A stretch of 64,000 nt of DNA, from the NCBI GenBank assembly GCA_003344405.1, contig NOWV01000006.1, positions 930,001 through 994,000 on the forward strand. Direction: 5' to 3'. This document shows, in pieces, positions 38,719-53,000 of the stretch. Both the position numbers and the translations under genes were made by a program. This stretch comes from Trichoplax sp. H2. Its lineage: Eukaryota; Placozoa; Uniplacotomia; Trichoplacea. The notes beneath the pieces were generated by a model. The model searched no databases, was not told the origin of the DNA, and was given only the letters and a program-made list of their open reading frames with translations. Positions within the stretch are counted from its first letter, which is position 1, and each line of letters starts with the position of its first letter.

Positions 38719-39281
38719 TATTAATATACTTTTACGTCGAAACTATTAACCTGTAGCTTTAATAATACATTGTTGTATATGCGTAGATGAATTATTTTAT
38801 TCTGATCAATTTTATAACAGTATTTTCGGACACCAATCTACTGTACGTCAGCATGCAGGCATGCAAAAAGATGAATATGATGCAATTGCGCTTACAAAAT
38901 ATTGAAGTTAATTTCTCCATCAGTACAATCTAAATTTAAAGAATTTTTCTTGCATTATTTCGTGCAGAAGCCTACGACCTATGTGGCTAAGCCCAATATT
39001 TACCTTATTATTGATATGAAAAAATGGTTTTAATGAGTCTATTCTTTAAGTTATAATTATTGAACAGTGAGATCAGCCGGTAGCAATAGTTATTGCAGGT
39101 TCTTGAAGGCCTAGTTTACTGAATACGAGTAGAAAAATATTGCTTAGTGCTAGTATGAAAGGTACCAAAGTAGCATGTACTGTATTCGATGCATAACAAT
39201 TTATCCAGATATATTTCGTAAGTAAGCTGTACTGTTTCAAGTGTAAAGTGAAATATCATTGTATTACATATCTAATGCCAC
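38719..39281. other. Tail-to-tail gap NOL8 / EFCAB10, no gene seen
   Basis: 563 bp of AT-rich sequence with no coding block and no GTACW array. If EFCAB10 exon 3 splices onward instead of stopping, a short extra exon could lie near 39200, but this is not supported by similarity. Confidence 0.55.
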
Positions 39282-40261
39282 TTACATTTCTCTAACAAAC
39301 GTTTCCAAAGAGATCCTGTTTAGTTGCATGCCCGTTGGGTATTTATTATACTCCTTAATTCCAAGCAGTTTGATTGCTGAAACACAATGCGTGATAATAA
39401 ATAAATTATATTATAATGGCGTATCACTAATATTAGTCAATTTAATTAAATATGTTGCTAAACGAACATATAGATTGATTCTGACAATGAGAGTATATTA
39501 TAGAGCTTCACTAGAGTACTCTGCCGCCTTTTATTACCTTCATGATATTGCTCGTTAGTTATATAGCCACGATTTGTTGCATCAAGCGTGCGATATAGAG
39601 AGGTAATATTTGATTCGTCAAATAATCTGGGTGGCTGATGTTGTACTGCCCTGGCGTCGCGTATTTGCTCAATGCGCTCCAATAAATATTCTTTGGGGTT
39701 TTCTGGATAAGCAACACGATTAAATATATGAATAGCTGTAGCGTTACTAATCGATATACTATTAATCAGTCATAATACATATACGTTTGCACATTGACTA
39801 ATAAAGTAGCCATCTTGTGGTTTTCTTAGTTAGCAATTAAATCGAAGGCGATACTTGTAAATGAGTACATACACTAAATTTGGATCTAGAAGGTAAACTT
39901 AAGCTAATAGATCAGCTACTACCATTGCTTGAATTCCACGTGAGAACATGTTAGTGTAAAACTACTATCTATGGCTTGTATGTGTTTCTTTATGTGTTCT
40001 TTCTAAGTAAGTAACAATTACTCTAAATAATCAATGCAGGAAGAATAAATCTTCATTTATTCCTATGTCTAAGGTGATTCTTAATATATTTTATATACTT
40101 ATTTTTAAAAATTTACCTGGTCTACTGTAAATGAGCGATGACGTCAGGCTTTCAAATAATTCTATAAGTTTGTGAGTTTCTAAATAATCCAGAGCAGCAG
40201 CTTCTTTTACATTCATTAAAGATTTATCAAGGTTGTGCTTCTTTTCGTCGCACTCACTCAT
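39282..40261 (-). CDS. EFCAB10: EF-hand domain-containing protein EFCAB10-like
   Basis: A small protein with an N-terminal docking/dimerisation-like helix pair and an EF-hand-like C-terminus; relatives are associated with cilia and sperm flagella. Three exons join in phase: 40261-40117, 39702-39538, 39376-39282, totalling 405 nt and 134 residues, close to the family length. Recognisable blocks are ALDYLETHKLIELFESLTSS, LIYSRP-ENPKEYLLERIEQI, RLFDESNITSLYRTLD and GYITNEQYHEAIKLLG. A TAA follows REM directly. The same bases read ATGTAAGT, so a donor and further coding exon are possible. The ATG is in MSECDEKKHN. It is divergent to ORC5 across 1.92 kb holding a GTACW array. Confidence 0.9.
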
Positions 40262-41546
40262 ATTTCTCGGATAAGGACAATGGTACGAATGTAATTATGA
40301 GTTTTGGATTGCTGCAGCAAATTAAATGTATCGAACTCAGAGTTTGTGAAAGATGTTCTATTCACATATTTAGATAGTTGTAAGCAATCTAGCATTGTGT
40401 TTAAAATAAAATTATGAATTTAAAGCTTATTTTGCTCGTATTAATTGAGATATTCTACTTTATACTGCAGGCGTATTATTGCCCTGTATTACACAATAAA
40501 TCATGATAGCAATCGACAATCTGCAAGTTGAACATGTAATAAAGATATAGGCATAAATCCTTAGATAGATGCAAGGGTGTATGTACTATGTTTATGACTA
40601 CTAAATAAATTGTCGTATGGTTACTAATTTTTAAATGATTGTCTTTAACTTTTCAGTGCATAATGATACTTTTACGATTATCCTACAGTCAGAATCGATA
40701 GATCCTTATCAACTCAGCTAAGTTTTAAAATTTATTGTTCCGACGTATTTTTTCGGTATTCTTACTGCAACATGTAAAATATCGTACGTATACTCTTTGA
40801 TTTATATTAAGTAGGAAAGTATATAACCAAAGGATAACATCTGAAGAGACTTAAAAAGAAATTTGAAAGTTACGCTACTTTGATTGCCTGATGATGCACA
40901 AATGCAATGGAACTGATCTTAGTAATCATTGGTTTATGATTATATTATTTCCACGTATATAATTACGGTTAATGAGTACTGTTAAAGTGATAGATTTTTG
41001 TACGAGTACGTATTTGAGCATTTTCGTAGCGAGTTCACCTTAATCTTTTGAGATTGCTCTTATATGATATATTACATGAATGTACAAAATTATATGCAAA
41101 TTACAGTGTATGAATTGTGATTACACGTATGTTAAATATACCTTACACGTGCATACGTTTAATCAAATTAGAATGTTCTTGAAGAGTCGGGGTCGAAGAT
41201 TTGACTAGAATTAGTAATACGTCGATTTAAAATTGTTAGTAATAATTCGGTTCTGTAGTTTAAATAAATTAATTGTAAATTAAAAAGTATAGTAGTATTA
41301 GACTTAGAAGACAGTAGATATTGTTATAGATGGAACGAACTTACAGTTCACAGAATCTTCTTTGCGTATATCTCCAAGTGAATGTTGCAACTAGTACTTA
41401 AAAAGGGATGAAATATTATTATGCCGACTTTGAATTGTATATTATAAGATGCTACGTTTCTATGATTATTTTAGTACACATTTACAAGAGTGAGTATAGA
41501 AATCGTAACCGTAACGTAAAAACGTATCAGTCACTACCATAGAGTT
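40262..41546. other. Proximal part of EFCAB10/ORC5 gap, nothing recognised
   Basis: AT-rich stretch immediately upstream of EFCAB10. I see no open frame with coding character and no array units until about 41547. Confidence 0.5.
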
Positions 41547-41963
41547 ACTGTACAGTATAGTATAATATATTGGTATATATATACAAATATGTATAATAAA
41601 TAAATAATAATATATATATAATATAATATTCATACGACACTGGTTGGTAATATCATCTTGTTACCATGGTGATTGGTGAGCCTAAGAAGCCCATTGCACT
41701 GTGCACTGTGTACTGTGCACTGTGTACTGTACACCGTACAGTACAGTACAATACAGTACAGTACAGTACGGTATTGTACAGTACAGTACTGTGCTTTATA
41801 CTTCGCTAAAACAGTACTACAGATACTTTATTACATACTGAACAGATTTCTAATGATACATCTACTGTATTGTACAGTATACTGTACAGTGTACAGTACA
41901 GTACAGTACTGTACAGTACGCTATCGCCGAAACCCGTACACTACAGTACTGTACTGTACAGGA
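41547..41963. repeat. GTACW array, EFCAB10/ORC5 divergent gap
   Basis: A small leading run lies at 41547-41563, then an AT-dinucleotide stretch (41570-41630), then dense units at about 41698-41795 and 41867-41963. It ends about 220 bp before the ORC5 ATG. Frames at 41673-41975 and 41862-42068 are repeat translations. Confidence 0.88.
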
Positions 41964-42181
41964 CCTAACATTTAAACAGGACAAATTGTGACTACTAACA
42001 ATAAATACTATATACTGTATATATCCCTTAATTAAACTGAGTCCATGGATTAGACAAATTAATTTCATTTTATATCTTATCTTATATTTTATTTTTATTT
42101 GGAATTAGCTATACTTTAAGTTGTTAGCTTTCATGAAAATATGCCTATTATAGTATAAGGGATTGTTGGCTAATTCTTACA

Positions 42182-45100
42182 ATGGATTCCGATCACCTTA
42201 ACAAAAGATACTCAAAATCTGACATAGACATTATTTTCAGTAAAATTCTTTGCAGAAGCGAACAGGTTATTCCGTTATTGTTATTGTTAGATTCGGTGAG
42301 TTTGCTTTTGCATTACGCTGAAATGCGTATTATTGACTGTAAGTACTTTAGTATTCCATTTATTGATATAATATATGTGGAATACTGTACATTGTGAATT
42401 TTATCTTGGGCATGATATACTAGTACAATACTGTACTGCAGTATATGGAAGTGATGCGTGAGTATACTACGTAATGTAATGTAACGTAAAATTGAACATG
42501 CAAATGAATGAACTGTTCTTACTGAAATCTACATCTTTCGGTAGGAACTTTAGTCCTTAAAAAGTGATATTCTGTATAGTGCCGATGGTAGCTCCATCGC
42601 TGACAATATTCGTAGTTCCGTACCTATCCTGTATGACTTTGTATTCCGTCATATAAATATAATGTAATTATATTATGATTGCTATCTATGATGATACAGG
42701 AAATATTGTAATACATCAGAATGGGATGATTCTTAATTTACTAATAATAAAGTTATTTCTAGTCATCCTACGTTGAATAAAGTTCGTATAGTATACTTAC
42801 AATTGCTATAAGCATTATATTAATGCACTATTTTTACGTTAGAAGACTAGATGTACGATACAGTAAAGCACCATCGCTTCGCTCACGGTGAAATATTTTA
42901 GTTCGCTTCGTTCATTCTGCATTGTAGTTATGAATGTTCTTCTAAATTTATCATAAGACTAGTTAAAACACCGTATTTAGTTATACTACACATAAGACGG
43001 TAAAAGAGATTTCAATGCACGTATTTTGCCACTTTCTAGGGATGTTCCTATTGCCCAAACATATTCCTATACGGTCAGGCTTCCACTGGTAAAACGTTTG
43101 CAGTCCAGAATATCATGAATATTCTTAAGGTCTGAGTTATTTCCTACATTTAATCAATTAAATTTGATTAAAATCATTAGGCATAGAATACTTTACCTTA
43201 TAGAGATACTATTGCATTAATGCTCATTAATTAAGTAATGAGCTGCCTGTACATCTGTACAAACTTATGAGTTTAGGCTCTCAGGGCTTTATAACTTTAT
43301 CTTTTGTTACTTCAGGTAGTCAATGATACTAAAATTTATGTTGCAGTTACCACATGCATTTGTTAATTGTTTGGAGAGTCAATCAGGTCGGCAGTTCTAC
43401 AGACACATACGAAAGTCCATAGGTCATAAAAGCTTGCAAGTAAATCTCGACAGAAATAACTATTGTGATAACATCGAAGGTTTTATCAAGTATCTCAAAG
43501 ACGTTATGAAGGAGCATGGGAAAGCCTTCTACATGGTACTATTTATATCGTTCATACAGATAAATATTATGCTATCATAAATCAAATAATAAATTCTTCA
43601 CGGAGTAGTTAGATACTATACTTAAGTGTGTAGCTGTAACCTATAGTACGAAGTTACAAGGCAATGTGACCTCTGGCGTCTGTGCATATTAATATTCGTA
43701 GGTTTTCGATAATGCGGATCGTATTGGCAACTTAGATTCCACGTTGTTCTCCATACTTCTTGGTTTAAAGGAATTGGTGCGACGTAGAAAACATTTTTTC
43801 TGTTAGCTTATTTAAATACTAAAATCAAAATGTTTTTATAACATAGGTTGACCCCAAAATTACAGTTTTTCTCATTAGTAATTTATCTTGGGAAGATCTG
43901 TCACTTAGTATAAATTGTCGCCAACCTTTTCTCCAGTTCTTTCCTAATTATCAGAAGGGTTAGTACTGATGATATCCTGAGGTTTATATCCTAAAAGGCT
44001 AACATTTTGACACTATATTTACAGACGAACTTGTGACTATCTTAAGTCAAAGTTGCAAATTATCCGACGATCAATCATTCAATGCTTGCTACTTAAATGA
44101 AATATTAGGTGTCTTTCTTTCGGTTTGTCGAGATTTGCGGGAACTGAGCTATCTTGTAGGTTCTAAGTAATTATTTATATGTCAATGCTGAATGACCATT
44201 ATGCACAATAAAAATTAACTAGCTGTAGAAAGATAAGGGATACAAATGAAATCAAAAATCTTATCTGTAAATGACTTTCTAGGCTCAGAAATGTTATTCG
44301 TTGTACCGAAAGCCTATAGATTCCGGAAAAGGTAAGAATCATTCGTATTCCTAGATCATTTTTATACCATTTTTATTTTCGATATATTCGTAAATAATTG
44401 AGTTACTTAATTTGTGTACGCTATCTTAGTCGATGTATGTGAAACTCGGGTTCTTTGGACGCATTTTCGATCGCACTTTAAGTCGGCCCTATCAAAAATG
44501 TATCTTAGAGAGAGCAACAGGTAATAAATTTAGAACGCATTAGAGCATTTCACCATTAAAATTGTATGGAAGGTAAAGGTTGTTATGACATTTTTGTTAT
44601 TTAGTTTTCAGTGGGATAAAATGAATCGTTGTTATGGAAACTCTAATGAAGATACAGAAAATTTATCGAGTTTGCCTAATATAGATCGAATTCAGTTACC
44701 TCTCTATTCGAAATATTTACTTATAGCGGCATACTTGGCCTCATATAATCCTGTTAGTTCTGATAAGAAACTTATGAAAAAGGTAATCGTGTAACTTCAC
44801 TTCACCATTTGTTATCATTTATGTAGCAGCGGAAGAAGTTTGTAAGTTATTGCTAATTAAAATGCGTCTCTTTAGGATAAACGATCTGGAACTAAAGCCT
44901 CTAGGCAGTATAGAGCTAGAAAGGTTCAATCTTCATTCATGAATTTTGACTATATTGCGACAATGTACTTTTAGTATTGTTAACATGGTGCCGATGTATC
45001 TAGATTGACGGTTGGCTATCGGGCCCAAAACAATTTAGTATCGAACGTATATTGGCAATATTCCATAACATCATTGAAGACGATGTACCAACCAATATCA

Positions 45101-45518
45101 ATATTCTTGGCCAGGTCCACAAGAAATTTTGATGCGTTTAACATTCTTTATTGACTATTTAGTTAAATGATATTACCATGTGTGTAATGCAGCGTTGCAT
45201 TTGTTATAAATTACAAATTTTCTTTATCAAGATTACTTCCTTGGTATCCTTACAATATCTTACAAGGAATTCTGATGAGACTTCCACGACATATACGGTA
45301 TATTCGTAAGATGTATGCAGTTTAGGTAGTTCTTTTAAGTCTTATTGTAATTAACGCAGAGCTTAAATTATTTTTAGTGCTTGGCAACTTTCGATTTTAT
45401 TCGAAGTATCTCTAGGTTAGTACAACAGTTTCTCAGATTTAATTTTCCGGCTATATTTCTGTATGAGCGGGATATGCTAAAAGTTTTGACGTTTCAATTT
45501 TGCCATTGTGTTGCTTAA
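42182..45518 (+). CDS. ORC5: Origin recognition complex subunit 5
   Basis: AAA+ subunit of the complex that marks replication origins. Thirteen exons join in phase: 42182-42295, 43040-43129, 43347-43535, 43702-43776, 43847-43958, 44025-44155, 44283-44331, 44430-44520, 44605-44782, 44876-44923, 45004-45114, 45232-45297, 45378-45518, totalling 1395 nt and 464 residues (human 435). The Walker A motif is intact (YGQASTGKT in CPNIFLYGQASTGKTFAVQN). The Walker B region reads VFDNADRIGNLD. Later blocks are FVNCLESQSGRQFYRH, GVFLSVCRDLRELSYL, LPLYSKYLLIAAYLASYNP, QFSIERILAIFHNIIEDDVP, ITSLVSLQYL and FDFIRSISRLV. The C-terminal ~25 residues after this are divergent and longer than human. The start is the only ATG in exon 1 giving a plausible lead. 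Confidence 0.97.
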
Positions 45519-47024
45519 ACTATCAGGAGCGTACAGTTTGATATTGTACCATATCTCTTTAATTTCTCCTGAACTTGGGCACTGCAAATTGGCCACCATT
45601 TCATTTTAAATGATACCGTCTTGCTGTGAGAAGATATTAGTCTCTGCAAACTACCGAATTCAATACGGATCCTCAAATTTCAACAAATTGTTTATTACTT
45701 TGAGATTGTATGAGTGTTATCATACTACAAAATGTATGTTATTAGAACTTTGAATAAGTTATGAAGGTGTATATTTCCTTTTAGTTATCAGGGATAGTGA
45801 GCATCTTGGATGTTATAAGTATTTTTGGTTATTTTTCTGATTAACCGCCTCAGCATTTGAAGTTCCATTAGTAATTTTATTGTAGAACTTCATTCTAAAT
45901 TGTTTTGGTGCTACTTGCCATTCAATATAATTATATAATTAACTACTATAACTGTTTATTTCGAACAATCCACTTTTAGAAAGAAAATTAAAAGTTTGAA
46001 TAAATTATAATCATTGTTTACTAACTGTAAGCCAGTTTGTGCAACTAAGCCATGTATTATTACTTACTGTATGTAATAGAAACATATATAAACTAATAAG
46101 AGTGCGAAGAATGACAGTATTAAACTCTACGAAACACCTAAGCTGTGCTTTGCTAGTATAATTTAGGCAGTAAATTTTTATTAGTGCTGATAATTTATGA
46201 TGATGACGGGAGAGCAATATGAAGACTTACCATGTACAACGTTTCATAACGATTTGTATGATGCTATATAGTTTATTTTCTAGAGCATTGTATTGTTTAT
46301 AACGCCACTTTATACTCATATAAAAACAGCGGGATTAAAAGGAAGGGATGGTTTAGGATTTTTGGTCTGTTAGATAGCGTTACAACGTTACTGACATAGT
46401 ATTGACTTGAACAATTACGTGAGTAATTAGCAGCAATGAAGATGCTGTAAAGGTTAAGCTGAGTCAGGCTGTTGATTTATTATCCCTGAAAGTAAACCAT
46501 TCATAAACTACTGTCAGGTAACACTTAGGCGTAGTTACGATGCGTTATCCAAAGGGATTACTGGTATTTAACGAAATTGCATACTTCCGATAACATGCGT
46601 GATACGTGACACCATATCCACTTTTTTGTGATGAACGCGGCAGACTTAGCTATTCACATACAAGGAATACAAACACTAATTTATTTCCGAAGATTCTTCG
46701 CTTGATATAAAAATGGAGAATTAGGTATACGATTTAATAATGATTAGACATTTCCGCTATTTACATAAGAATAGATTGAAAAGAGCTACTAAAATTAAAT
46801 TTTGATCCAATAACTGCATTTATATTTCGTTCTTAAGTGAAAATTTAGCAGATTGCAAAGCTACGAATATTCCGATCATACTTAAAGGACCTATAGATCA
46901 AACTTTGCGCACTTTTTCATATCTAAGAGCAGCTTTGGGCAGATGATTCCTAATTCAGAAAATCGTAACTTCGTTATCTATTCCGTTTGTTTAAGTACAA
47001 GAATGCAATAGGAAGTGTTATTGG
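45519..47024. other. Tail-to-tail gap ORC5 / SMCR8, no gene seen
   Basis: 1.5 kb of AT-rich DNA. A minus frame at 46011-46217 begins at a non-ATG codon and is not similar to anything I recognise. No array. Confidence 0.55.
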
Positions 47025-50000
47025 CTAACCATCTATATCCAGCGTCTTATATTTCAGCACACATCGTTTTCCATCTTCTCGCAATTTGATTATTTCAGCA
47101 AAATACTATAATGCAATAAAATTTCAGAGCATACAAGTATTCCTTTGGTTATATATCCAGGTATGCTTTCTAACAATAGGGCAGATTTGCTTACAAGTTA
47201 CAATAGGACTTACTTCAACGATATGCCTGTCACTATCTTTTACGTCAATATCAGCCAAAAAATGACTAGAGGACTAAAGATAAAACCGCAGATATTACTT
47301 TAGATCGTAAAGCGGGTAATCAGAAGAGAAAATATCTATAGTGTACCAATCAGTGATCTATCTGCTACCTTATAATAATCAATGCAATGTTCGTAAAGCC
47401 TATTTAGTCATGTATAAACGATAAAGAAATTCTCATCACTAAAACATGATAATGCCGATTATAATCTGGGGGTTTTATACGCGTACTTTAAATGATTGAC
47501 AATTTATTACTTACGTTGTAGTACTGTTTAATCGTGAACAAAACAAAACGTAATAGATAAATGCCTTGCCTATGATTTCAGCGTAGATACTATAAATGTA
47601 TCATTAGTAATTCAAGAATCAATATCAGTGAACTATAAACTTACTAACGATGCAGATTCATGCAATTAAGGCATGTATGAATTATACCTTTTTACATATG
47701 CAAAGAAATATTTTTCGCTCTAATAATAAATTAAATAGAAAATATAAAACAAACAATAATATCTATGATTAGTGATCATAAACCGTTTACCAGAAAAAAT
47801 GTTAATTCCCACTATTACTGATCTAATTATGGACAAATGAAAAACAATAATTGTAGTAATACATATTATCATCTTACCTTCCACTTGTTATCTTTATTAA
47901 TCAATCTATAAATGATTCTTCCTTTATACGGGGGAGTCACGATTACGTTTTTATCACAATTTATAATGGACACATAGCGCTAAGTTTCGTAATTTAAAGC
48001 AGTTAATAATATAAATTAGACAAATATACCAGTATTATAACCGAAAGATTAGAAGATAAATCTAAATTTATTACAATACCAGTATTACAAAAAATATCTG
48101 CGAAATCGATTAACCATGCTGTTATATTATTGCACATTATAAATTATGCAGAGTAGGAAGCGTATTAGAATTCTGGTGTAACTACAGTAATAACTTTCAC
48201 CCTGTACTATGAGAATTGGCGAGGCTTTGATGACTAGCTTCGAATTAATTTTAGTCTTAACTAGACCACCAGAATGTCTTCGTGTGCAAGTGTACATTGT
48301 ACAATAATATTCGTATAGATTATAGAAGCAACTTCCATATACCTAAAATCTTAACTAGATGGTCTAAAACTAATTACACCAACAACTTTCTCTAGATGGT
48401 TTCTTTGAATTTAGTCAATAAATTTACATATTAACAAGATTTAAAAGTATTTATTGTAATTATACAAATATTATGGTTTCTAATCTATCTAATAGTTAAA
48501 AATCATATGTTAGTGGTATAGCCTTAACGAATTAACCAGTTTCAAACATCATCGAAGTGACTTTTTCTTGCAAGGCTGATGCGTACGTTCAATTTATATT
48601 TGATTAAGGGCATTACAAGTCCTTATAAGTCGTGACTAACTTACAATCGTCGGTTTCTAAGTGTACAGTGTATAATACCTCAATAGCTTTGGGTACGACT
48701 TCAGTACCAATAAGGCCTAGTAATTTGGTCCTGTGAGATTTTATCAAATTCAACATACGAAATATTATAGATTTCTTTTCAACGTAATATATTATATTAT
48801 AATATGTTATACCACCATGAAGCCGAGATGTACTAACTTCGCGAGATCGGCTATCTTAAGAGGTTCCTTTCTCCGAACATAAATATAGGTAGGGTAGCTA
48901 TCATTTCATATACAAAATATTTTGCCGTTATGATGGCATAGATACACTTATATGCACTAACTAAAATCACAAATACTTCTTTTCTTTCTTATAAATTATA
49001 CCTAGCTTCTTCTGGTAAAAATTTTCTTAAAAAATTTATCCATTGTTGAACGATACTACAGAATTCAAAATTAAAAAATACTTAAAATTAACTCTAACGG
49101 TTACTAACGTAATGTACTTAAAAATGATGCATACCTTCTAGCACCATGCTTTGCACAACTTACGACTACGACAGGTCGACCACATAGAAGTGCATACAAT
49201 AAATGTACGAGATTTTCGTGGTAATAAGCCAATAAGATTTCTGTGCACAGATTGTATATTTCATAGACGTTAATTTGCATCCATAAGAACGTTAAATATC
49301 AGATAACACTTACGATTCTCTCTGAGACCACCAGGATTCTCGCTATTTGAATAACATTGAATTAAATTTTTATACTGTTCTAATAAATTTCTTAAATAGT
49401 TTGCGAATAAAACTTTAATATAAGAAATATGAATGTGCTACCGAAAAATTTAATCGCACCTAGGTGTCATATAGGATAGATTCTCGTCTTCTGTAATTCA
49501 CATATTACGTGAAAAAATTTTAGGTAATAAATGCAATTATTGCAGTGTTATTGTACGAGTATATCTATATTAATTATTTACAAGGTGTTGTACAGTTACG
49601 CACAAGGACAGCGTGATGTATGAAAATAAGATCGTAAATTAGACAGGAACGGACTGATAAATAATGAGAGGTGCTAACTGCTTACGATCGTTTTAATAAA
49701 TCTGAATAGGTTTATACCGATTCCGAAATTTACCTCTAACGGGATGAATTTTATTAGAGCTGTCGTAGCTTTGAGTAACACTCAGGTTTAAATCAGCTGA
49801 CAGATTAGCTATCTGTACATTGCTATAATGACAGATAACAAATATCAATCGTTAGTATTTGTAATATAACCGATTGATTCTAAGAGTACGAATGAAACTT
49901 GAATAAAGAATGTTATAATAATACGATAGGATCATCTAGAGTAGTAATCAGAATTGTGGTGATATTGTAATTTAATTGACTAATACTAGAAAATGAAAAC

Positions 50001-53000
50001 TCTGTTTAAAAATAATAATGTACCTTGAGGTTTCATTGATTGTGGCAACATAGCCACTAGGAACAGTTCTGTAAACTTCCTCCTAACATAAAGTGATTGA
50101 ATTATTTTAGGATATAGTTTACGCTACAGTAAATTTTTCCTTTTTAGGTAAAATATTCTTTCGATACGTCTTTTAAATATTGTAGTTCGTGACATCAATG
50201 TCAACAACATAAAACAACCTTTTCAAATATCGTCGTATCACTTTCTGTAGAAATTGATGGGGCATTCGATAAAGCTATGTAGTTAGCACTTGGTAGGCTA
50301 ATGAAATTTAGGAAATGCCTTTAACTTCATTAGGTTATCTCCAAGTTGTATCACATTTATATGAATCATGTCATTTGTCTTATAAGAGCAGCTAAGTGCA
50401 TAATTATAATTGGTTTAGATAATAATGTTGATTATAATTATCAAGCATTGTACGTACTCTGTAATATTGCTATTATACCATGGTTGTGACCTTGCTGTTT
50501 ATGAAAACGAATACGAAATATAAATTATAGTGCATTACGTGTTTACAAATTAACATCATACTTAAATAGTACCTAAAAGTCTACGACTTCGTAACTCTGT
50601 ATCCAAGGAGATTGGATTTCGGCTTAATCGCTTTTAACGTAACATTAAAATCAAAAAAATTTTAAAGTTTATTATAAGTATTAAGACCTATACTGTAATA
50701 AAAAGGGAAATCTTACTCACCATTAGTATTTGTTTGACATATTTTATAGTTATCAAGAAGCTAGAACCACAAAGATCAGAGATAGGTCTTTTCAAAGTAA
50801 AACGTAGACTATATTAAACACAATGTATTAATTATAACGTTTTTTAGATGATTTCAAATTTACCTAAGTGTAGGGATCGATGATCTTGGCTGTGAAGCCC
50901 TAACAGACCTAGCCTACCGTTTGATATTCAGTTAAAATAACTTATATAAACAATCATTTAACTGTACTGTACAGTATATGTCAACTTACTTGGTCAACAT
51001 TTGGTTGATAATTACTATCAACAGGAAAGGATAATGCTAAAATAGTATGATATCGGTTATTTCGGATAGGTTCTTAATATCATCGATCTTATTTACAGTT
51101 AATAACGGAGTGGAACGAACTTAAAAATACAAGTAAATTAGGCATACTTACATCGTTTTCTAAATAAATGGTGTCTTACATGCTTTAGGGCATCTTCATA
51201 TTCTCTATTTAATTTCGCTATGATAAATTAATGAAATATTAAATGCGGAACGTAAAACATGATTTGTAATATAATTGAATTAGGGTAATAGCTTGCCTGT
51301 TCTCTTTGCCTTAATGTGTCCAGAATCAATATTGAGTTTTTTTTCTAAAGAATTTAATTCTTCGATCACGGAAGGGTTACTTTCCTGTCATGTAATATTT
51401 CAGCAACAAATACGAATATACTACTTTTAGAGCCAATTCGATAAAAATTATATGAACACAGTTCATGAATGATCAGATACTACATGTTAGATCTAGCGCA
51501 GGATTTCGAATTATCATACCTCCATTTCTTCTAAAACTTTTAAAACGTTTTTCATTTCAAGAATAGACTTCTGAAGATGATTTTACACCCGGAACCCATT
51601 AATTAACGAGTAGAAAATGTTCTTAAAATTGAATTATTTTTGAATTTGCAGTATAAATTTCTAATTTTATAACGTGCATTGTATTATCCCAGCAACGCTC
51701 GGTATACTTACATCGTGTTGCGTACTGCTGTGACCTTCCGCGGTGTTCACATCTACTCATGTTGCAAAATAAGGACGCCTTTGTATTATTAATTTTTACC
51801 TTAAGTATTTGACTCATGCACGCATAACTATTGTAGGATGTTTAATATATACGTTTTAAACAAATGTTACCCGTAAGGTATCGCATATGATTCAAGAGGT
51901 CGTGCCTAAATTTTCTGTAGTTGCCACACTTCAAAAAGCACATTGCCTAATCAAAAGAATTTAAAAGGATGAAGTATTCTGATAACTGATTGCTATAATT
52001 ATAATTAATGTGATTAAAATAAATAGTAGGCTGAGTAGAGATCAAGCACCTTGCTAAATTCACTGCAAAGATGATTGAAGTCATGCAAAATCGTCCTATA
52101 AGTTGTAACAGCATATGAAATTATAAGTAATAAATATAGCAACGGTCTTTTTAAATACTTCCAAAAAATTTCTTAATCTCAGCTCTAACATTCTATTGTT
52201 CGTAATGTAGGACAAGCAGAAAGGACGGACGAATCCTCTAGCAGTTATATCATACATGGTAAAATACCGCAACTAAGATGCAAGAAGATTTTGTGATTGG
52301 TCAGGTTAGCAGCAGTCAAAATAGAACATCATTTTGAAATTGAACATACTATACCATAATATTTCATTTTAGTTGTAGTCATAAAAGCGCGAAATAGTTA
52401 ATACGAGTATATATATATATATACACTTACGACTTAAAGCACTGCATTTAAAAAAAATAAATAATTTCTTTTACTGCTGTTTAAAAGCATGTTTGTATTT
52501 TAAAACCCTCCTAGTACCTTTATTAAGGATACATACATAACTATGTGCATTTTGTTCCTTATGTGACATGACCAGTTGAGAATCATCAACTATGCTAAAA
52601 CCATGCCTGCAATATTAAGATTTTACGATTCATAACTCCAAAGTTAATAATTCTTAAATGTAGGTACTAATAATTCAGCAATTACGCAAGGTAAGAGCTC
52701 TCGAATAACAGTAAAGTACAATGAATATCTAGTCAGTTTGGCGGATACAGTTTATTACAATGTATACTGACCCTTCGCGAGATTGATAGTCAACCGACAT
52801 TGCTTCTAAAGCAAAATTACTTTTATCAAAATTGCTGCCTCCATGATTGGGAATGGTCATCTGAAATGCAAGAATAAGGTACGTTCGAGCTATTCAAAAC
52901 ACCATAGTTTCAAACTAACTAATATACTCATAAAATGAATGATATACTAGTAGTACTGGCATTTATTGTTTCATTTTGGATTCGCAAGGTTTATGTGTTT